64,000 nucleotides of DNA from the NCBI GenBank assembly GCA_010015805.1, contig ML978131.1:310001-374000 (forward strand). Reading direction: 5' to 3'. The position numbers and the translations under genes were made by a program. Shown here piece by piece: positions 1 to 11,790 of the stretch (its first letter is position 1; each line of letters begins with the position of its first letter). The DNA comes from Rhizodiscina lignyota. Its lineage: Eukaryota > Ascomycota > Dothideomycetes > Aulographales > Rhizodiscinaceae. The notes under the pieces are model-generated. The model had not been told where the DNA came from. It saw only the letters and a program-made list of their open reading frames with translations, and searched no databases.

Positions 1-200
1 AGGCTCGATTGTATATGCTTTGGAGAGTATGCATTAATACTTCACAGTTTCGTTGCATGAAGTCTGTAATAGCTCAAGACGATATGTATCCTAGTATTTC
101 AGTGTGCCGTACTTATGGTTTCATTGTTTTGCTGGCCATATAGGTATTGCACGTCTACTAACACAAGACGACTCCGCGGAACAAAGAATGGCGAAACGAG

Positions 201-1676
201 ATGATGCCCTTTGACACAAGAATTCAAGATGCAAGAGGGCATCAAGAATGCATTTCTCAACCCTCTTGCACGTGGAACATGCATTCCTTTCGCTTCCACT
301 TGCTTGTGCTCTTCTCTACAGTCGTTTTCGCTTTCATACTCTTGAATCTCAAGCTCCTTTTCTCCTCAGCAACACCCAGCGCTTTTCAGACCGCATGGAT
401 TCCGATCCTTCTTCGCGTCGAACGGCCTGCATCAGCGCTCGACGTGGACTGCACGGAGCTTGCGGGTGCAGACCGTATCGTGGTGACGATCAAGACGGGC
501 GCGACAGAAGCGAATATGAAGATTCCGGCACAGCTGCGGACGTCGTTGCGCTGTGCTCCAAACATCCACATCTTCTCGGATATGGAGCAGACGATTGAGG
601 GTCACCAAGTTCACGATGTGATAAAGGATATACCGGCGGAGGTCATAAATGGCAGTGCGCGTGCAGACTTTGATCTGTATCGTAAGCAGCAAGAGCTCAA
701 AGATCCAGACAAGATCATCGAGAGGTTGAGGGATGTGAGGCATGCAGAACACGACGAAGTTGCCGCCTGGACGTTGGATAAGTACAAGAACATCCATATC
801 CTTGAAGATTCCTGGGCGATGCAACCTGACCGAGATTGGTACCTCCACATCGACGCAGATACCTACGTTGTTTGGCCGACGCTGCTTGAGTGGACTCGAA
901 GACTTGATCCCTCTAAGGTGCTGTATCTTGGATCACTGAGTCTTGTAAACGAAAATGAATTCGCGCACGGCGGGAGTGGAATACTGATGTCCCGAGCAGC
1001 AATGCACAAAGTTGTTGTTGAGCACAATGGAACGGCTGCGAGGTGGGACTCGAGGCTTCAGCACGAATGTTGTGGGGACTTTGGACTCGCCATGGCAATA
1101 AGAGAGTTTGGAATTAATGTCACTGAGGTATCGCCCACGATCCAAGGGGACTCCCCGAGACAGATACCTTTCGCTCCAGATCACTGGTGTAAGCCTTTGG
1201 CAACGCTGCATCACATCACCTCCTATGGATTCGAAGAATTACGTAAATTCGAGCACCAACGTTCAAACCGAAGCGTAAGTGAATAAAGACGGATCACGTT
1301 TGAGTTGTTGATATTACTGCAGGAGCCACTTACGTTCGCCGAGCTCTATCACGGTCTTATGGCGGATGAGATTTTTAAGCTCGACGAGCGCAACGATTGG
1401 GACAACCTGTCGGAAGGCAATCCTGTCCCGGATGTGCACACCTCCGAGGACTGTCGGAAGGCTTGCCAAGCAAACGAAGAATGTTTCCAGTCACTATATG
1501 ACGGCACAAAATGCAGGCTGGAGACATGGAAGTTTCGAGTTGGCGTGTCACGGAATGCCACAGACAGCAACAGATGGCAAAGCTCGTGGAACAGCAGCAG
1601 AATATCCAACTGGGTTTCGAGGCAAAAGCCGTGTGAAGGATTGATCTTCCCACTCCAGAGCAACACGATCTCTTAG
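201..1676 (+). CDS. Glycosyltransferase family 31-like type II membrane protein with C-terminal PAN/Apple-like region
   Basis: Two exons, 201..1274 and 1323..1676, are joined by a 48-base phase-0 intron (GTAAGT donor, CTGCAG acceptor), giving 475 residues. A hydrophobic segment at about residues 31-54 looks like a signal anchor, so the protein is probably a Golgi type II membrane enzyme. The catalytic region carries the metal-binding DAD motif at residues 218-220 in the context WYLHIDADTYVVW, followed by a GGSGILMS segment. Both are typical of fungal GT31/fringe-like transferases that add beta-linked galactose or similar sugars; the actual sugar is unknown. Exon 2 holds a cysteine-bearing stretch (DCRKACQANEECFQSLYDG) resembling a PAN/Apple module. 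The start is uncertain: ATGs at 201, 204 and 279 are in frame, and a short out-of-frame ORF begins at 188. Family call fairly sure; PAN call moderate. Confidence 0.8.
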
Positions 1677-4600
1677 GCAGCTCCATGGACGGCATGATCG
1701 GTGGCGCTAGACGCACGATTAGCGCTGCAGAAAGCAAATGCTGTACTCCTCATTTGGATCGTGCTCATTCGACCCTTCGGCTCGCTGCAGGTGATATGGG
1801 TTTTGATTGGATGGAAGCCAACTCTTAAGTATGGGATGCTGCTTCAAGCTAAGGGGATACCTGCGCCGTAGATTGGGATCGTCAAATGGGGAAGTTGAAG
1901 GGCCTCTTCAGCTCACCTCTAAGATGAACGAGGAAGCGGCAAGTTCTCTGCGGAGAAAGAAAGGGGATGTATCTACAGGCCTTCCGCGATAGGTTCAGTC
2001 GTTATGATAACGGATCCAGTTGCTGCGACAAGCGTTCAACCGTAATCCAGTTCCTCGTTCTTATCCCTGGCTCCTGGAGATCGTCGCGACAATTCTGAAT
2101 TCTTGGTGACAATTTGAGAAGATCCACACGCGACGCCGTGTGAGAGCGGTTGGCCGGCTATTGGTTTCAGTTCCAAGTCATCTTCCTTTTCAGAATTGAT
2201 TGTGTCTTCGACAAGTTGAGACGACCCAGATTGGGCATTGATGTGACAAAATAGTCACCCATCTGCATTGTAGTTGCTTTGACGGCCCAACGTGAACGCA
2301 AAACAACCGCCAACATATTATATGCGTAACCGAGAGACATCTGGCCGACTTCTCTGCATCCGGCTGTCCACATGATTGGCGGAACATGACTCCACCGCAG
2401 TTGGGTTGTGTTGGCTCTAACCATGCCTCTGGGTATATTAGCGTGGTTGGGTGGAGTTTACGAGCTTGAGAATATTGGAAATCTGCAATGCTAAAATTAC
2501 AAACCTGCATATATATCGAATGAAAGTATCATGGCTATAACATCGTCCTGGAAGAGAAATATGGATGGTTGAATCCGGCTCAGGGTTCTTGACCCAAGCC
2601 CTAACCGAGGGCAGGGCAGAAAGTCGAGCGAATGGAGAGAACGCGGAAATAAAAAGCATGTAAAGCGGAACCAGTTGTTGAATAGGATTTGGCTAGCAAG
2701 CACGGTGTGGCATAACGGACTAACCAATTAGAGAGGAAGAGTATCGTCCAATAAATGGCCTCATGCATGTCGGCGCCTATTGGTTAGGAGCTAGCTGCCT
2801 CCGCTGCCTGCGCTGCTTAAGAGAACTTGATTTTGAAAGGGTAGGCGGTGGGTACAATAATGTCGGAGCGAATCCTAGTACGCCTACGGTGTACGCCTCA
2901 CGTCAGAAGGCCGACCGAGTTCGTGTAATTCGAAGTGCTGATTGAGGTGGCTCCATCCTGATTTGAGCGCGTAAGTGTGGAAGAATTCGACAGAGAGAAA
3001 ATGTATGACAAGGTTAGCGATAATGGAGATGAAGTCATGAATATGTTTTCGGCAGAAATCATTATCTCGGCGCTCTATAATTCAGAAGGCTTTGGAGCCA
3101 GTGCCCGGGTTCAACAGTCAAGCTATTTTGCCGATCGAGCGGAAAAGCATATCTCAAGCCGCAAAGGTGAAACGACACGCTAGGAAATGTAGTCCTGGCG
3201 CACGGAAAGATCGCATCGTGACGGGTGAATCGGGATGTACATATCGGACGATTCCTGCAGCGGGAGTGACGACTAGGTGCTTCTATATCACCATTGACGT
3301 TGACTGAGCAGCTAGACGGCGTTCGAGTCGTGCAGGGGAAGGCCGGCTTAGAGATCGAAATACCGGCTTCGATCGGTTATCTACCGAACCTTTGACATGG
3401 GATCGTTGGGCTCGTAACGCCCTTCCCTTTTTCAATCCCAAAAGACACCTTGGAGTGTCTCGAAAATTTCTTGCTGCGGACCTTGCTCCGTCCAGTCTCG
3501 GTGCAGTCTCCCCGCATTTGCATGCGAGGCTGTGCGATGGGGCATTGCCTTGTTGGAAGTAGTAGATCCTGCACGCTTGCGAGAAGACAAGCCACAAAAG
3601 AAATTCTCCTCTTGACGAGTAGGGCGGTGAAGTCCGCCCGACTGTCTCTGATTTGGAACCAGATTCGAATCAAAGACAGTACGGGCTCCAAGAGTAGAAT
3701 AGTAATCCTGGGTGGTGCCCGTGACGTTGCAAGCTGTGGTTGTCAGGTAGGGCCTGCGGTAGATCGCGTGGGATCAATTGAAACGAACGGCGTGAGTGGG
3801 AAGGATTGAGGGAAACAGATACGCGAGACGACTCGGATCGTGCGATCACATCCCACCGGGTGGCGCGGTGTGGGTGACCAAAAAGTCGACCTCGGTGAGG
3901 CTGGACAAGGCGCAGGCAGAACATGATTTGCTCTCCAATCCAAGCGAGAGCATCTGTGAAAGCTGAGCGCAGTATACTTCGGTCAGTATCTGTTAGGATT
4001 GCACGGATTCCCGGACGTTGATCTATATTGACTGGAGAGGCCCTGCGCGTTGACAGATCAGTCCGACGAGGCTGTAGCCCGACTTTTCTGTCACACTCGC
4101 GGTGGGCCAGCGTGCCTGGCGTCCGACGTTGCAGCTCGTGGCAGAACGGCAGAAAGGGGTCTTGATCGAATGGGATCGCGTGATGCCTCTTCGTGCGGCG
4201 GAGATTAAGCCTGCTCGTTCGACACCGAACTCGCCGCTACTGATCAGCATTGCCTATGACGCATGGCAATTGGATGCAGTATGGAGCTGAAGGCTAGGCG
4301 ACTCCGCGTCGGTACCAGAAGTACAGCTCCGGTGTACCTGGTACTTCGTACTTGGGCTGCCTAAGTCGGCTGCGCTAGAGGGCCGTTTTGAGCTTCTATA
4401 GCCTTGTGAGGCCGCATGTTCGCTGGAAAAAAATTCTCCGAATGCGCACGTTCGGAGTAGAGCAGACACACTTTCGTCACTGCTAAGTCGGCGTCGGCGT
4501 CGCCGTCCCATGCAGGTGAGCCTTGGCTTGGACAAGCTCTCGAGACAGTTTGCCAGGCATTCTCGCTGATTCACGAGACCATTGTCTCAAAATGTTCCAT

Positions 4601-5601
4601 GTGTGAAGAGAGTCATTGTAAAGTTGTGTAGATTCGTGGTGTCCATAGCAAAATCTGGGACTTCTAGCTTCTACTCATTCCACGGCATGCTCGCACGCCT
4701 GGAATGCAAATTTGGTATCTAAACTTTTAAGCAATATGGTGCATCTGATAAAGCATTTCAATCATCCGCAGAAGCACCTCTTTGTTAGAAGGCTGGCAGC
4801 GGAAACACTTCGTAGATAACTCTAAGCCCCATAGTTTGTGAACCTGCACCAAATATTTCCGGGGATATCGATGTGAACTTCTCGTCCGTTGTGAATGCCG
4901 AATTCATGCCTGGTACCACCGGAGCAAATAGCCGTTAGCGATGGCCATATATGTCTGGCTGACGCGGCATACAAGACTTCCCAGACATGGGAATATTTTT
5001 CAGGCGGCATTTCCGTAGAGGAGGGTGGGAAGTGTGGGACCGTGTCGAGACGGCTTCGAATGGCGCAACGGCGCGTCTAAAAGCCGCTACCAATGCTCTC
5101 CATGACGACCGCTGCGAGCTGAGAGCCCCAAGATATGGGATCGCGGCGACTAGCCGGTTGTTGTCATAAATGTTGCTGGATCGTAGCTACCGATGGATCT
5201 TCTGCAACCCACTTGCCCTGAGCAGTGTCGCTCGCTCTTAGTGCCGTCTCCACATACTCATCGGTTATCGCAGATATCTCCTGCTCTCTAAATGTTAGTC
5301 GTGTTGTCTTCTTTTAGAAGTTATACCCATGAAAGTGAGTGGTCGTGTCTTAGAATAAGGGGCTACTGGAACAAGACTTTGCCGGCTTTCTCTGACTTGT
5401 AGAGGACGATGAATGCGGCGTAAATGAATACTCACGGCTCTTAAGGACTGATCCACGGCATGTAAGGCAGTTGCATGTGCAGTTGTCTCTACCTGGCCTT
5501 GTAGAACTGAGTTCCTTCCTTGAATCCAGCGGATGACGGCGCAAGCCCGAAGATATGCTCGCTGACAGCGAAAGCGACGAATGCACGCATCAAGAAGGAT
5601 G
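1677..5601. other. Long stretch without a recognisable gene
   Basis: Only short, mutually overlapping ORFs are present and none has a familiar motif or a convincing splice chain. A minus-strand ORF around 2167-2424 has fairly protein-like composition but no recognisable family. No transposase, reverse transcriptase or long terminal repeat was seen. It may be degraded sequence or long regulatory DNA. Confidence 0.5.
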
Positions 5602-6146
5602 CTAAAAGGTATCAGCTACCATTTCGATCGAGTTTTGTACGCTAGTAGAGTCAAAGACGTAGTGAATGGTCAAGGTTTCGCGAAGAAGGATCAAGAGCCT
5701 CAACGAAAAGCGCGCGAGAAGTAGCCGGTGCGTAGGGCTGGGGGCGAGATATAGTAACTTTCCATAGCAGAGGATGACGGAAGGGATGGACTCACGCTTG
5801 AAGCTGTGCTCTTTGCGCTTCAGGCGTTCCTGCCGCCGAGTTGGTGGTTGCGAAAGGCTGCGCAAGCACACTCTGTGCTTCTGCGATGCAAACTCGTAGA
5901 ATTTCGTAGCCAGTGAGGTGATACTCGTGCGCAGGAGCAGCTACGTTCATCTGCGAAAGGTAGTGTTGCAAGTTGCGAAAGTCGTTGATGACTTCTGCGA
6001 TGCGAACCGCTCGGGCGTCATTGACTACGAGAGTAATGTCAGCCAGACGAAACGAAAAGACAACGATAGTGAGATAGAGAGATGTAAAATCAAAACTGCG
6101 CTTGTGAGAGGGCACAACAAGGTGGTGGCTTACGGCCGTCTGCCAT
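5602..6146 (-). CDS. Small hypothetical protein, three exons
   Basis: Assembled by hand on the minus strand as exons 6146..6134, 6024..5796 and 5641..5602, with introns of 109 and 154 bases (donors GTAAGC and GTGAGT, acceptors CTCGTAG and CTACTAG). The phases agree (13+229+40 bases) and give 93 residues starting MADGLNDARAVRIAEVINDF and ending SIEMVADTF. The product is predicted to be largely helical, with an Ala/Thr/Ser loop in the middle, and has no signal peptide or membrane segment. I do not recognise the family. An alternative acceptor at 5601 would replace the C-terminus with a longer, less natural tail. The consistent phases and well-behaved protein composition argue for a real gene. 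It stands alone in an otherwise empty region. Confidence 0.5.
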
Positions 6147-7277
6147 GGAGAAGGTTAGATATTTGGTCGAGGTAAGGACTGACACGTATCACATTAAAGA
6201 GGTAGGTAGGTTAAGTGTAAGGAGACATCGGACATATCCCAGCACGAGGCATGCATGCAATTGCAATGCTCGTGGAAGGGAGCAAGAGGCTGCACTTCGT
6301 GCTGGTTAAGAGTATTTGATGCCATGTTCTCGAGAGCGTATCAGCCCGACGGCTAAAAAAACGGCTTGAGCCTTAGGGATGGACACTCCCGCTCACTTTG
6401 CGGGCAGGCGAGAGTCGTGAATGGTTCGTCAAGCTAGAGGGACGGATGGGATTCGCCCAGCGCGTGGGTACAGTCCATGGATCTGGTGAACAAATCGAAG
6501 TCGCATGCTTGACTACACGGTTGTTCAAAGGTGGAGGAGGCAAAAAAGGGGAGAACGGTACAGTTGAAGGAGAATTATTGAAGTCAGCATTGCTTGCGGC
6601 GAAACCGCAAACAATCATAGGCAAGCCTCGAGTAACTTGGTGGAAGTGGTCAGCTCAGCCACAGCCGGTTGGTCCGTGTGCGACTGACCGATGCTGACAC
6701 GCTATTCGCTGAGCACGCAACGAGCCTTGCAACTCTTTGCAATGATGTCTGCTGTTCCTGGCACCGGAGCCGCGTGGATCGCGCTGCCCGGGCGTTGCAA
6801 GGAACTGCTTCAGTGCTGAAATGGCGTGTGCTCTGCACCGTTTCGGCTGGCTCTCAGGCATCCAAAAGTCATGGCACTCCATACTCCCGCAGCACCCGAC
6901 AACAGATTCAAGCTGAACACTTCAGGCCACACGTCATGTAGTATTCTCGAATGGGAAAGTGCCCTCGAAAAGAGACAGCATGCGCAAGGCTCATTGGCTG
7001 GTATCCGTTCGAAGCAATGAACGCCTAGCTGTACATACAATAATTATCCCCGGCACGGCCAATGGCACATGACGCCATCATTTGCAATGTTCGAAAGCAA
7101 CGCGACGCCTGGCCATTCTGGTGAAGAGTAGTTCCTTTCGCTTGGGTCAAGTGCCAGGACTTCGGGTGCGGAAAGTAGGATTCCCCTCGCGTTGAGTTGC
7201 ATCTCTCGCCCTGCAGGGCGAATGCCGCATGCCTAGAGCAGATCGTCGCGTGGTCCGGAGCCGCGCGATATGCTCAG
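6147..7277. other. Intergenic region, nothing recognised
   Basis: This is the upstream region of the small gene ending at 6146 and the downstream flank of the proteasome gene. Overlapping short ORFs on both strands show no domain, and I see no repeat or RNA gene. Confidence 0.5.
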
Positions 7278-8309
7278 CTAGTCTTTGTCGGCAATCGCCT
7301 GCAAGCGCTCATCAATCTCTTCTTCCGTAAGCGTCCTGAACTCCGCATCTGTGCCTTCGTTGCCATCTGCACGGGGCCCACCGACGATGCCAATCTCCAG
7401 CTCACCCTTCTTGAAATCGACGCTTAGCACCGTACTTAGCGTTGTGATACCAAGTTCCACAACATCTTCCCAGCTGCCCTCAGCGCAATCCTTATTCTTC
7501 AACTTCCGCTCTAGGAAATTGAGAGCCTCCTGCGTCTTCGGTCCAGAGGCCGTAGCTTTGTAACCGACGTAGTAGCCTGCAGGGTCGCACTTGTATAGTT
7601 GTGGTCCATACTCGGAGTCAACCGAAATGAGGGTTGTGGCCACTCCTAAAGGCCGCATGTACGCCTATTCGCTGCGTCAGAAAATGTCCCGCCAGCCACA
7701 ACCGCATAGCTTATTTGTCAACCACATACCCGCTGCGTATAGACCTGGCTGATGTTCGCCAGCCTCTTGGCTAAGACATCGCACGGCATCTCGTATCCAA
7801 ACTTGTATCGGAACTCAGCTGCCTCTCCTCGAGCTCGGGCAACCGATGCTCGAGCATCCGCAATAGAACCCGTCATAACGCAGCCAACAGATGGCGAGAG
7901 TTTGTAGACGTAGGATACGGTGGAAGGATCTATCAATTTGTCCTGTCGCATGATTAGCTGGCGTCCCCCTGCTCTGACCACACCTCCGACGTACTGGGAC
8001 CTTCTTCTGTGTGAGAACCACTGCACAGTTCTTGCCTCGGACTCCCACCGAAGTGATGTTCGCCGCTGTTATTGCCTTGAACGCATATTCTGCTCATATT
8101 GAAATCAGTCGTGTTCCCTGCAAAGTAGCAACCATTTTCGTTGCAACGTCGCTGCAAGATGCAGGAGTTACGCACCGACTTGATACAGGCGCCCTTGATC
8201 GGAGAAGATTGTTATGTGCCTGTCATAACCGGCACTACCTATGAGTCCAGAGAACGTCAGCTTGGAACTTCTCGAGCTAGCTCGGCTCGTAGCAGTACTA
8301 ACCAGACAT
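7278..8309 (-). CDS. SCL1: 20S proteasome subunit alpha-1
   Basis: Five exons on the minus strand (8309..8303, 8238..8176, 8089..7995, 7942..7730, 7664..7278) join in phase to 254 residues. The N-terminus after a two-residue extension reads [20 protein letters not shown] followed by VEYAFKAI, the alpha-subunit signature that forms the gate region of the outer ring. Later segments [10 protein letters not shown] and [10 protein letters not shown] with CDPAGYY match the alpha-1 (PSMA6/iota) type rather than the other alpha subunits. Alpha subunits carry no catalytic threonine, and none is expected here. It acts in the 20S core in nucleus and cytosol for ubiquitin-dependent protein breakdown. The first exon is only seven coding bases, a feature easily missed by gene finders. 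It is transcribed divergently from the WKF-domain gene. Confidence 0.93.
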
Positions 8310-8823
8310 CGTGAAGAATCAAGTTCGGGCGACCCTCTTGGTGGAGCGGACGGAGCTAGAAGGGCTTGACGCGTGTCGAAGGGAGTAGAGAGTAGACAAG
8401 TTTGCAGAGAAGTTGTTGTTAGAGGAGCTTTGAGCACGAAGCTGGGAAGTGAAGACGCAGCAGGCAAGCTATCAAACGCGACAGCTCATGCAGCCTTGCA
8501 CAGCTCTCACCGCGGCGGTGAAATTATCCGAATTCCGGCGCCAAGACCTCGACCTCCCTCTCATTGGGCGTAGACGCGGCAGTTTCCGCTCGAATCCATC
8601 GATATCGCCAAATTTTCTTCAAACTTTCACTTTTACTTTTAGAGAGAAAGAAGACCCAACGATGCGACAATGGTCTCTTCACTCTCCAATTGCTTCTACT
8701 CTAATTAGCAATGGCACTGGATTAGTTGAAATGCATTGCCACGACTGACTTCACTTCCTGAAAATATCGCCCGAGCATAACTACTTCAGTCTCGTCTTCC
8801 TTATATTGAACCTCTTACCAACC
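8310..8823. promoter_or_regulatory. Shared upstream region of SCL1 and the WKF-domain gene
   Basis: This 514-base stretch separates two divergent start codons and must hold both promoters and leaders. A T-rich patch at about 8608-8642 lies upstream of the rightward gene. No proteasome control element was confidently found. Confidence 0.4.
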
Positions 8824-10467
8824 ATGGCCCCTCAACGAATACCTGCCTGGCAGCGGCTTGGGTTGCAGCTGAGAAGGAATTCAGACGCTGCCGAGTCGCC
8901 TCAAACTGCCAAGGAATCACCCTCTCATGTTTCACCAAGTTTCCAGCCAGAGAGGCCGAGTGAAAATCCTGTCATTAAAAATGGCATTGCTTCTGCATTG
9001 TCACAAAGGGATCCATCCGACAATGTTCCCACGGCATTCACATCTAAACGAAAAGCCAGATCATTCGATGATGATACTCTCAAGTCTAATGGAGAGCTCC
9101 AGCCGTCCAAGCGACGGAAGTCTGTCACATTCTCAGAGGACACGAAACGAATAGACGGTAGTTCATCCAAGGTATCTTTCAAAAGCTGGGTGGACAATCA
9201 TGTCGATGCCACACCGAAGACGAACGGAAAAGAGCAAGAAACTGCCAATGGTAATCGCGACTCTCACACTCAGAATGCGATTCCTACGACGGTCGAAGAC
9301 GGCAGAGCATCCTATCTCGACTATTTGGACCAATACCACAACAGTCGCGATCTATGGAAATTTAACAAGGCGAAGCAAACAAATCTGCTGAAGAACGCTT
9401 GCGATATACAGAAGGTACCGTCCTCCTTTGACGAGGCTCTCGGAACGTACGTCAGCGGCCTTAAAGGCAAAGCAGCGCGAGACAGACTGAAAGAGTCTGC
9501 ACTTGAAGCTTTGCTGACCAAGGAGCTGCAAGAATTGGACGAGACGACACAGACTAACGGGGGGAAGTCGGAGGCGGAGCTACGAAAGCAATACCATGAT
9601 CAGGCATTGCGTGCAAGCCTTGAACAGACGAAAAAGCGGCTGGCAGATTTAGCTCGGGAGGAGCTGGAGAATAGTTCAGACTTCAAGGCCCGGTTAGAAC
9701 AACGACAACGAGTGGTTGGCATTCTCCTTTCCCTCGGAGAGTCTCAGCAAAGAATGCCGCTCACACCAGACTCTATCAATGGAGGCAGAGCGGCATCCGA
9801 AGCTCCAAAGGTTCCAAAACATATCATATTCGATGATGAGGACGAACACCCAGCTCCAAAGCCTTTAGCCAACAATAGCAGTACGGAAAATTCGAAGCCA
9901 CGAGGGCCACGACGACAGAAAGTTCGAACAGGTGTCCCAGATGACGACGACTCAAGCTCAGAGAGTGATCTAGATTCAATTCCATCGGAAACAGACAGTT
10001 CCGACATGGAGACGCCAAGACGCAGTTTACCTATCAAGAATATCAAGGTCGAAGCAGCTGAATACTCTTCTGCAAGTTCCGAGGATGAATCGGGTCATGT
10101 AGAGTCCCAAACGACGCACCCTCCGACCCATGCATCTCCTACTGTGAGCCAGGTTCCAGACGACTCAAAGCCGAGCTCAGGGTCAAGTTCAGACTCAGAC
10201 TCAGACTCAGACTCGAGTTCTGAATCTGAATCTGAGGCCGAGAGTTTGAAAGAGTCCGAGAAAGAAAGGCCAATCAAGGCACCGAACCCAGTTGTCAAGC
10301 CGGAGCGTCAAGCATCGGTTAGCCAAGTATTAGCACGACCGGTGCCAAACCATAATACGGTACCACTCATAAGCGATCCTTATCGTTCATTGGGACTACA
10401 ACGGGCTCGAGTTCGCCATCGCCAACCACGCCCGTTCAGGACAAATCAGTTCACGAAACGGAGGTAG
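8824..10467 (+). CDS. WKF-domain protein, C7orf50-like, probably nucleolar
   Basis: An uninterrupted frame of 547 residues. The start at 8824 (ACCATGGCC context) was chosen because the frame upstream has no ATG. The centre, about residues 165-235, contains YLDYLDQYHNSRDLWKFNKA and a following helical segment; this is the WKF domain named for its Trp-Lys-Phe triplet and found in human C7orf50 and fungal relatives. Basic clusters (KRRKSVTFSED) look like nuclear or nucleolar localisation signals. The C-terminal third is a Ser/Asp/Glu-rich acidic tract with near-perfect SD repeats, as in nucleolar proteins linked to ribosome assembly. The exact role is not established; the nucleolar location is inference from composition and family. 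Confidence 0.75.
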   Translation: MAPQRIPAWQRLGLQLRRNSDAAESPQTAKESPSHVSPSFQPERPSENPVIKNGIASALSQRDPSDNVPTAFTSKRKARSFDDDTLKSNGELQPSKRRKSVTFSEDTKRIDGSSSKVSFKSWVDNHVDATPKTNGKEQETANGNRDSHTQNAIPTTVEDGRASYLDYLDQYHNSRDLWKFNKAKQTNLLKNACDIQKVPSSFDEALGTYVSGLKGKAARDRLKESALEALLTKELQELDETTQTNGGKSEAELRKQYHDQALRASLEQTKKRLADLAREELENSSDFKARLEQRQRVVGILLSLGESQQRMPLTPDSINGGRAASEAPKVPKHIIFDDEDEHPAPKPLANNSSTENSKPRGPRRQKVRTGVPDDDDSSSESDLDSIPSETDSSDMETPRRSLPIKNIKVEAAEYSSASSEDESGHVESQTTHPPTHASPTVSQVPDDSKPSSGSSSDSDSDSDSSSESESEAESLKESEKERPIKAPNPVVKPERQASVSQVLARPVPNHNTVPLISDPYRSLGLQRARVRHRQPRPFRTNQFTKRR

Positions 10468-10752
10468 ATGAAGCAGATGACTAGAGGATAGGATCTTATT
10501 TGGGGAAATGTGGTCACCCCTATCAATTCATTGCCAGCGTTCAAGCAAGGCGTTACGATTGGAAAACATGCCCAAGTTAGACCTTGTTGGAAAAGGCGTG
10601 ATTGTCGGAAGTGTACTCTGCTCAGTAGTGCGGTCTTGCTCCAACAAGAGCCGCAGTTGGCCAGGAGTCAAGCACACTGTGCGAGAACTGCGTGCGCCGC
10701 TCTGGCGGTCCTCGCATAATCCTATCTAAGAGTTTCTTCTAGGCGCGATGTT

Positions 10753-11790
10753 TCAAAGGTGATGCTGTTCATGTGCACTGATTTCGACCTCAGCTCCGGT
10801 CAATTCCATCACAGCATCCAGCCCATAATGATCCGTAACCCAATCACCTTCTAATTCCCGCTTCATATCTTCCCTAATCCCGTCATCCTCCACACATACA
10901 TCGATGCCTATCCTCTTCAGACTCTTCGCGTCCATGCTGCCACAATACATCACCTTGTCCATTCGACTGGGGCCAAATTTCTCCCGCATCCACTTCTTCA
11001 CCTGATGACCCCAAGTATATCCATCATCGCTATCCTCCTTCCCACCGAGCTCGAGATAAGCGTCTTTCAGATTATTCTCAGAATGCAATGTGCGATCGAA
11101 CGGCTGAATAGCATTGCAATCGCCAGCCAGTAGACCAGCATGCACACTTGTGTCGTGGAGGTACGGAGCCGCGTCTGCTAATTGCACTGGGCGGACAGGT
11201 GGATCCGCAACAAGCGATTCGAGATGTGCATTGCAGAAACGGACAACTTTATCTTGCGATCCAGCGAGCCGGATATCGATGAAGAATCCGTCACGATCGA
11301 ACTTGGAGATGAAGGGGATGCGGAAGACTTGTTTGATATTGAGACGGCGGTCTATGAGAGTCGTGGTGCCGTAGAATGGTGAGATCCAGTGCTTGTTATC
11401 GACGTCGGTTATATAGAAGCGTTCTCTTACCCAAGCCGCCTCTTGGATCTGTGTGAGGTCTGTCTTGGTCATTTCTTGAAGGAGAATGATCGTCGGCTGC
11501 GTCGGCGCTTCAGAAACCAAACTATCAAGGTAGTTCAAAGCCGCGGCCATGCGCGGTATGCCATATGGAATCAGCATGTCAATGTTCCAGCTTAGAACTC
11601 TAACAGTCCTGGAGCTAGAGTTTGTGCCCGCTGTGGTGCTGGCTTTCTTCCACTCTCCATCTTGGAAGGCGTAGTAGTCTTGATATCTGGGGTTGTAGAA
11701 CCCAGGCTCCTCGCTGCGTTGTGGGGGAGGCGCATTTAGGATCTTCTGAATGGCCTCTTGGGAGAAAGGGTTATCGTCATTGGAAGACAT
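10753..11790 (-). CDS. Endonuclease/exonuclease/phosphatase family protein, TDP2-like
   Basis: A single exon of 345 residues from the ATG at 11790. The motifs of the family occur in order: SWNID near residue 70, LLQEM with the metal-binding glutamate, GDCNAI with catalytic Asp/Asn, and a final DHYGLDA with the Asp-His pair. This order and the TWN-like first motif match tyrosyl-DNA phosphodiesterase 2, which releases topoisomerase II peptides from 5' DNA ends. A related 5'-phosphodiesterase activity on other substrates is possible. The reading frame stays open for another 104 codons upstream, but that would run into the facing QRI7 gene and has no conserved look, so the shorter start is preferred. 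The gene ends convergently with the WKF-domain gene 285 bases away. Confidence 0.82.
   Translation of the reverse strand: MSSNDDNPFSQEAIQKILNAPPPQRSEEPGFYNPRYQDYYAFQDGEWKKASTTAGTNSSSRTVRVLSWNIDMLIPYGIPRMAAALNYLDSLVSEAPTQPTIILLQEMTKTDLTQIQEAAWVRERFYITDVDNKHWISPFYGTTTLIDRRLNIKQVFRIPFISKFDRDGFFIDIRLAGSQDKVVRFCNAHLESLVADPPVRPVQLADAAPYLHDTSVHAGLLAGDCNAIQPFDRTLHSENNLKDAYLELGGKEDSDDGYTWGHQVKKWMREKFGPSRMDKVMYCGSMDAKSLKRIGIDVCVEDDGIREDMKRELEGDWVTDHYGLDAVMELTGAEVEISAHEQHHL

Noticed and set aside
2167-2659. Two adjacent minus-strand ORFs with fair protein character
   Set aside because: No family, no convincing start or splice junction; left as part of the gene-free stretch.
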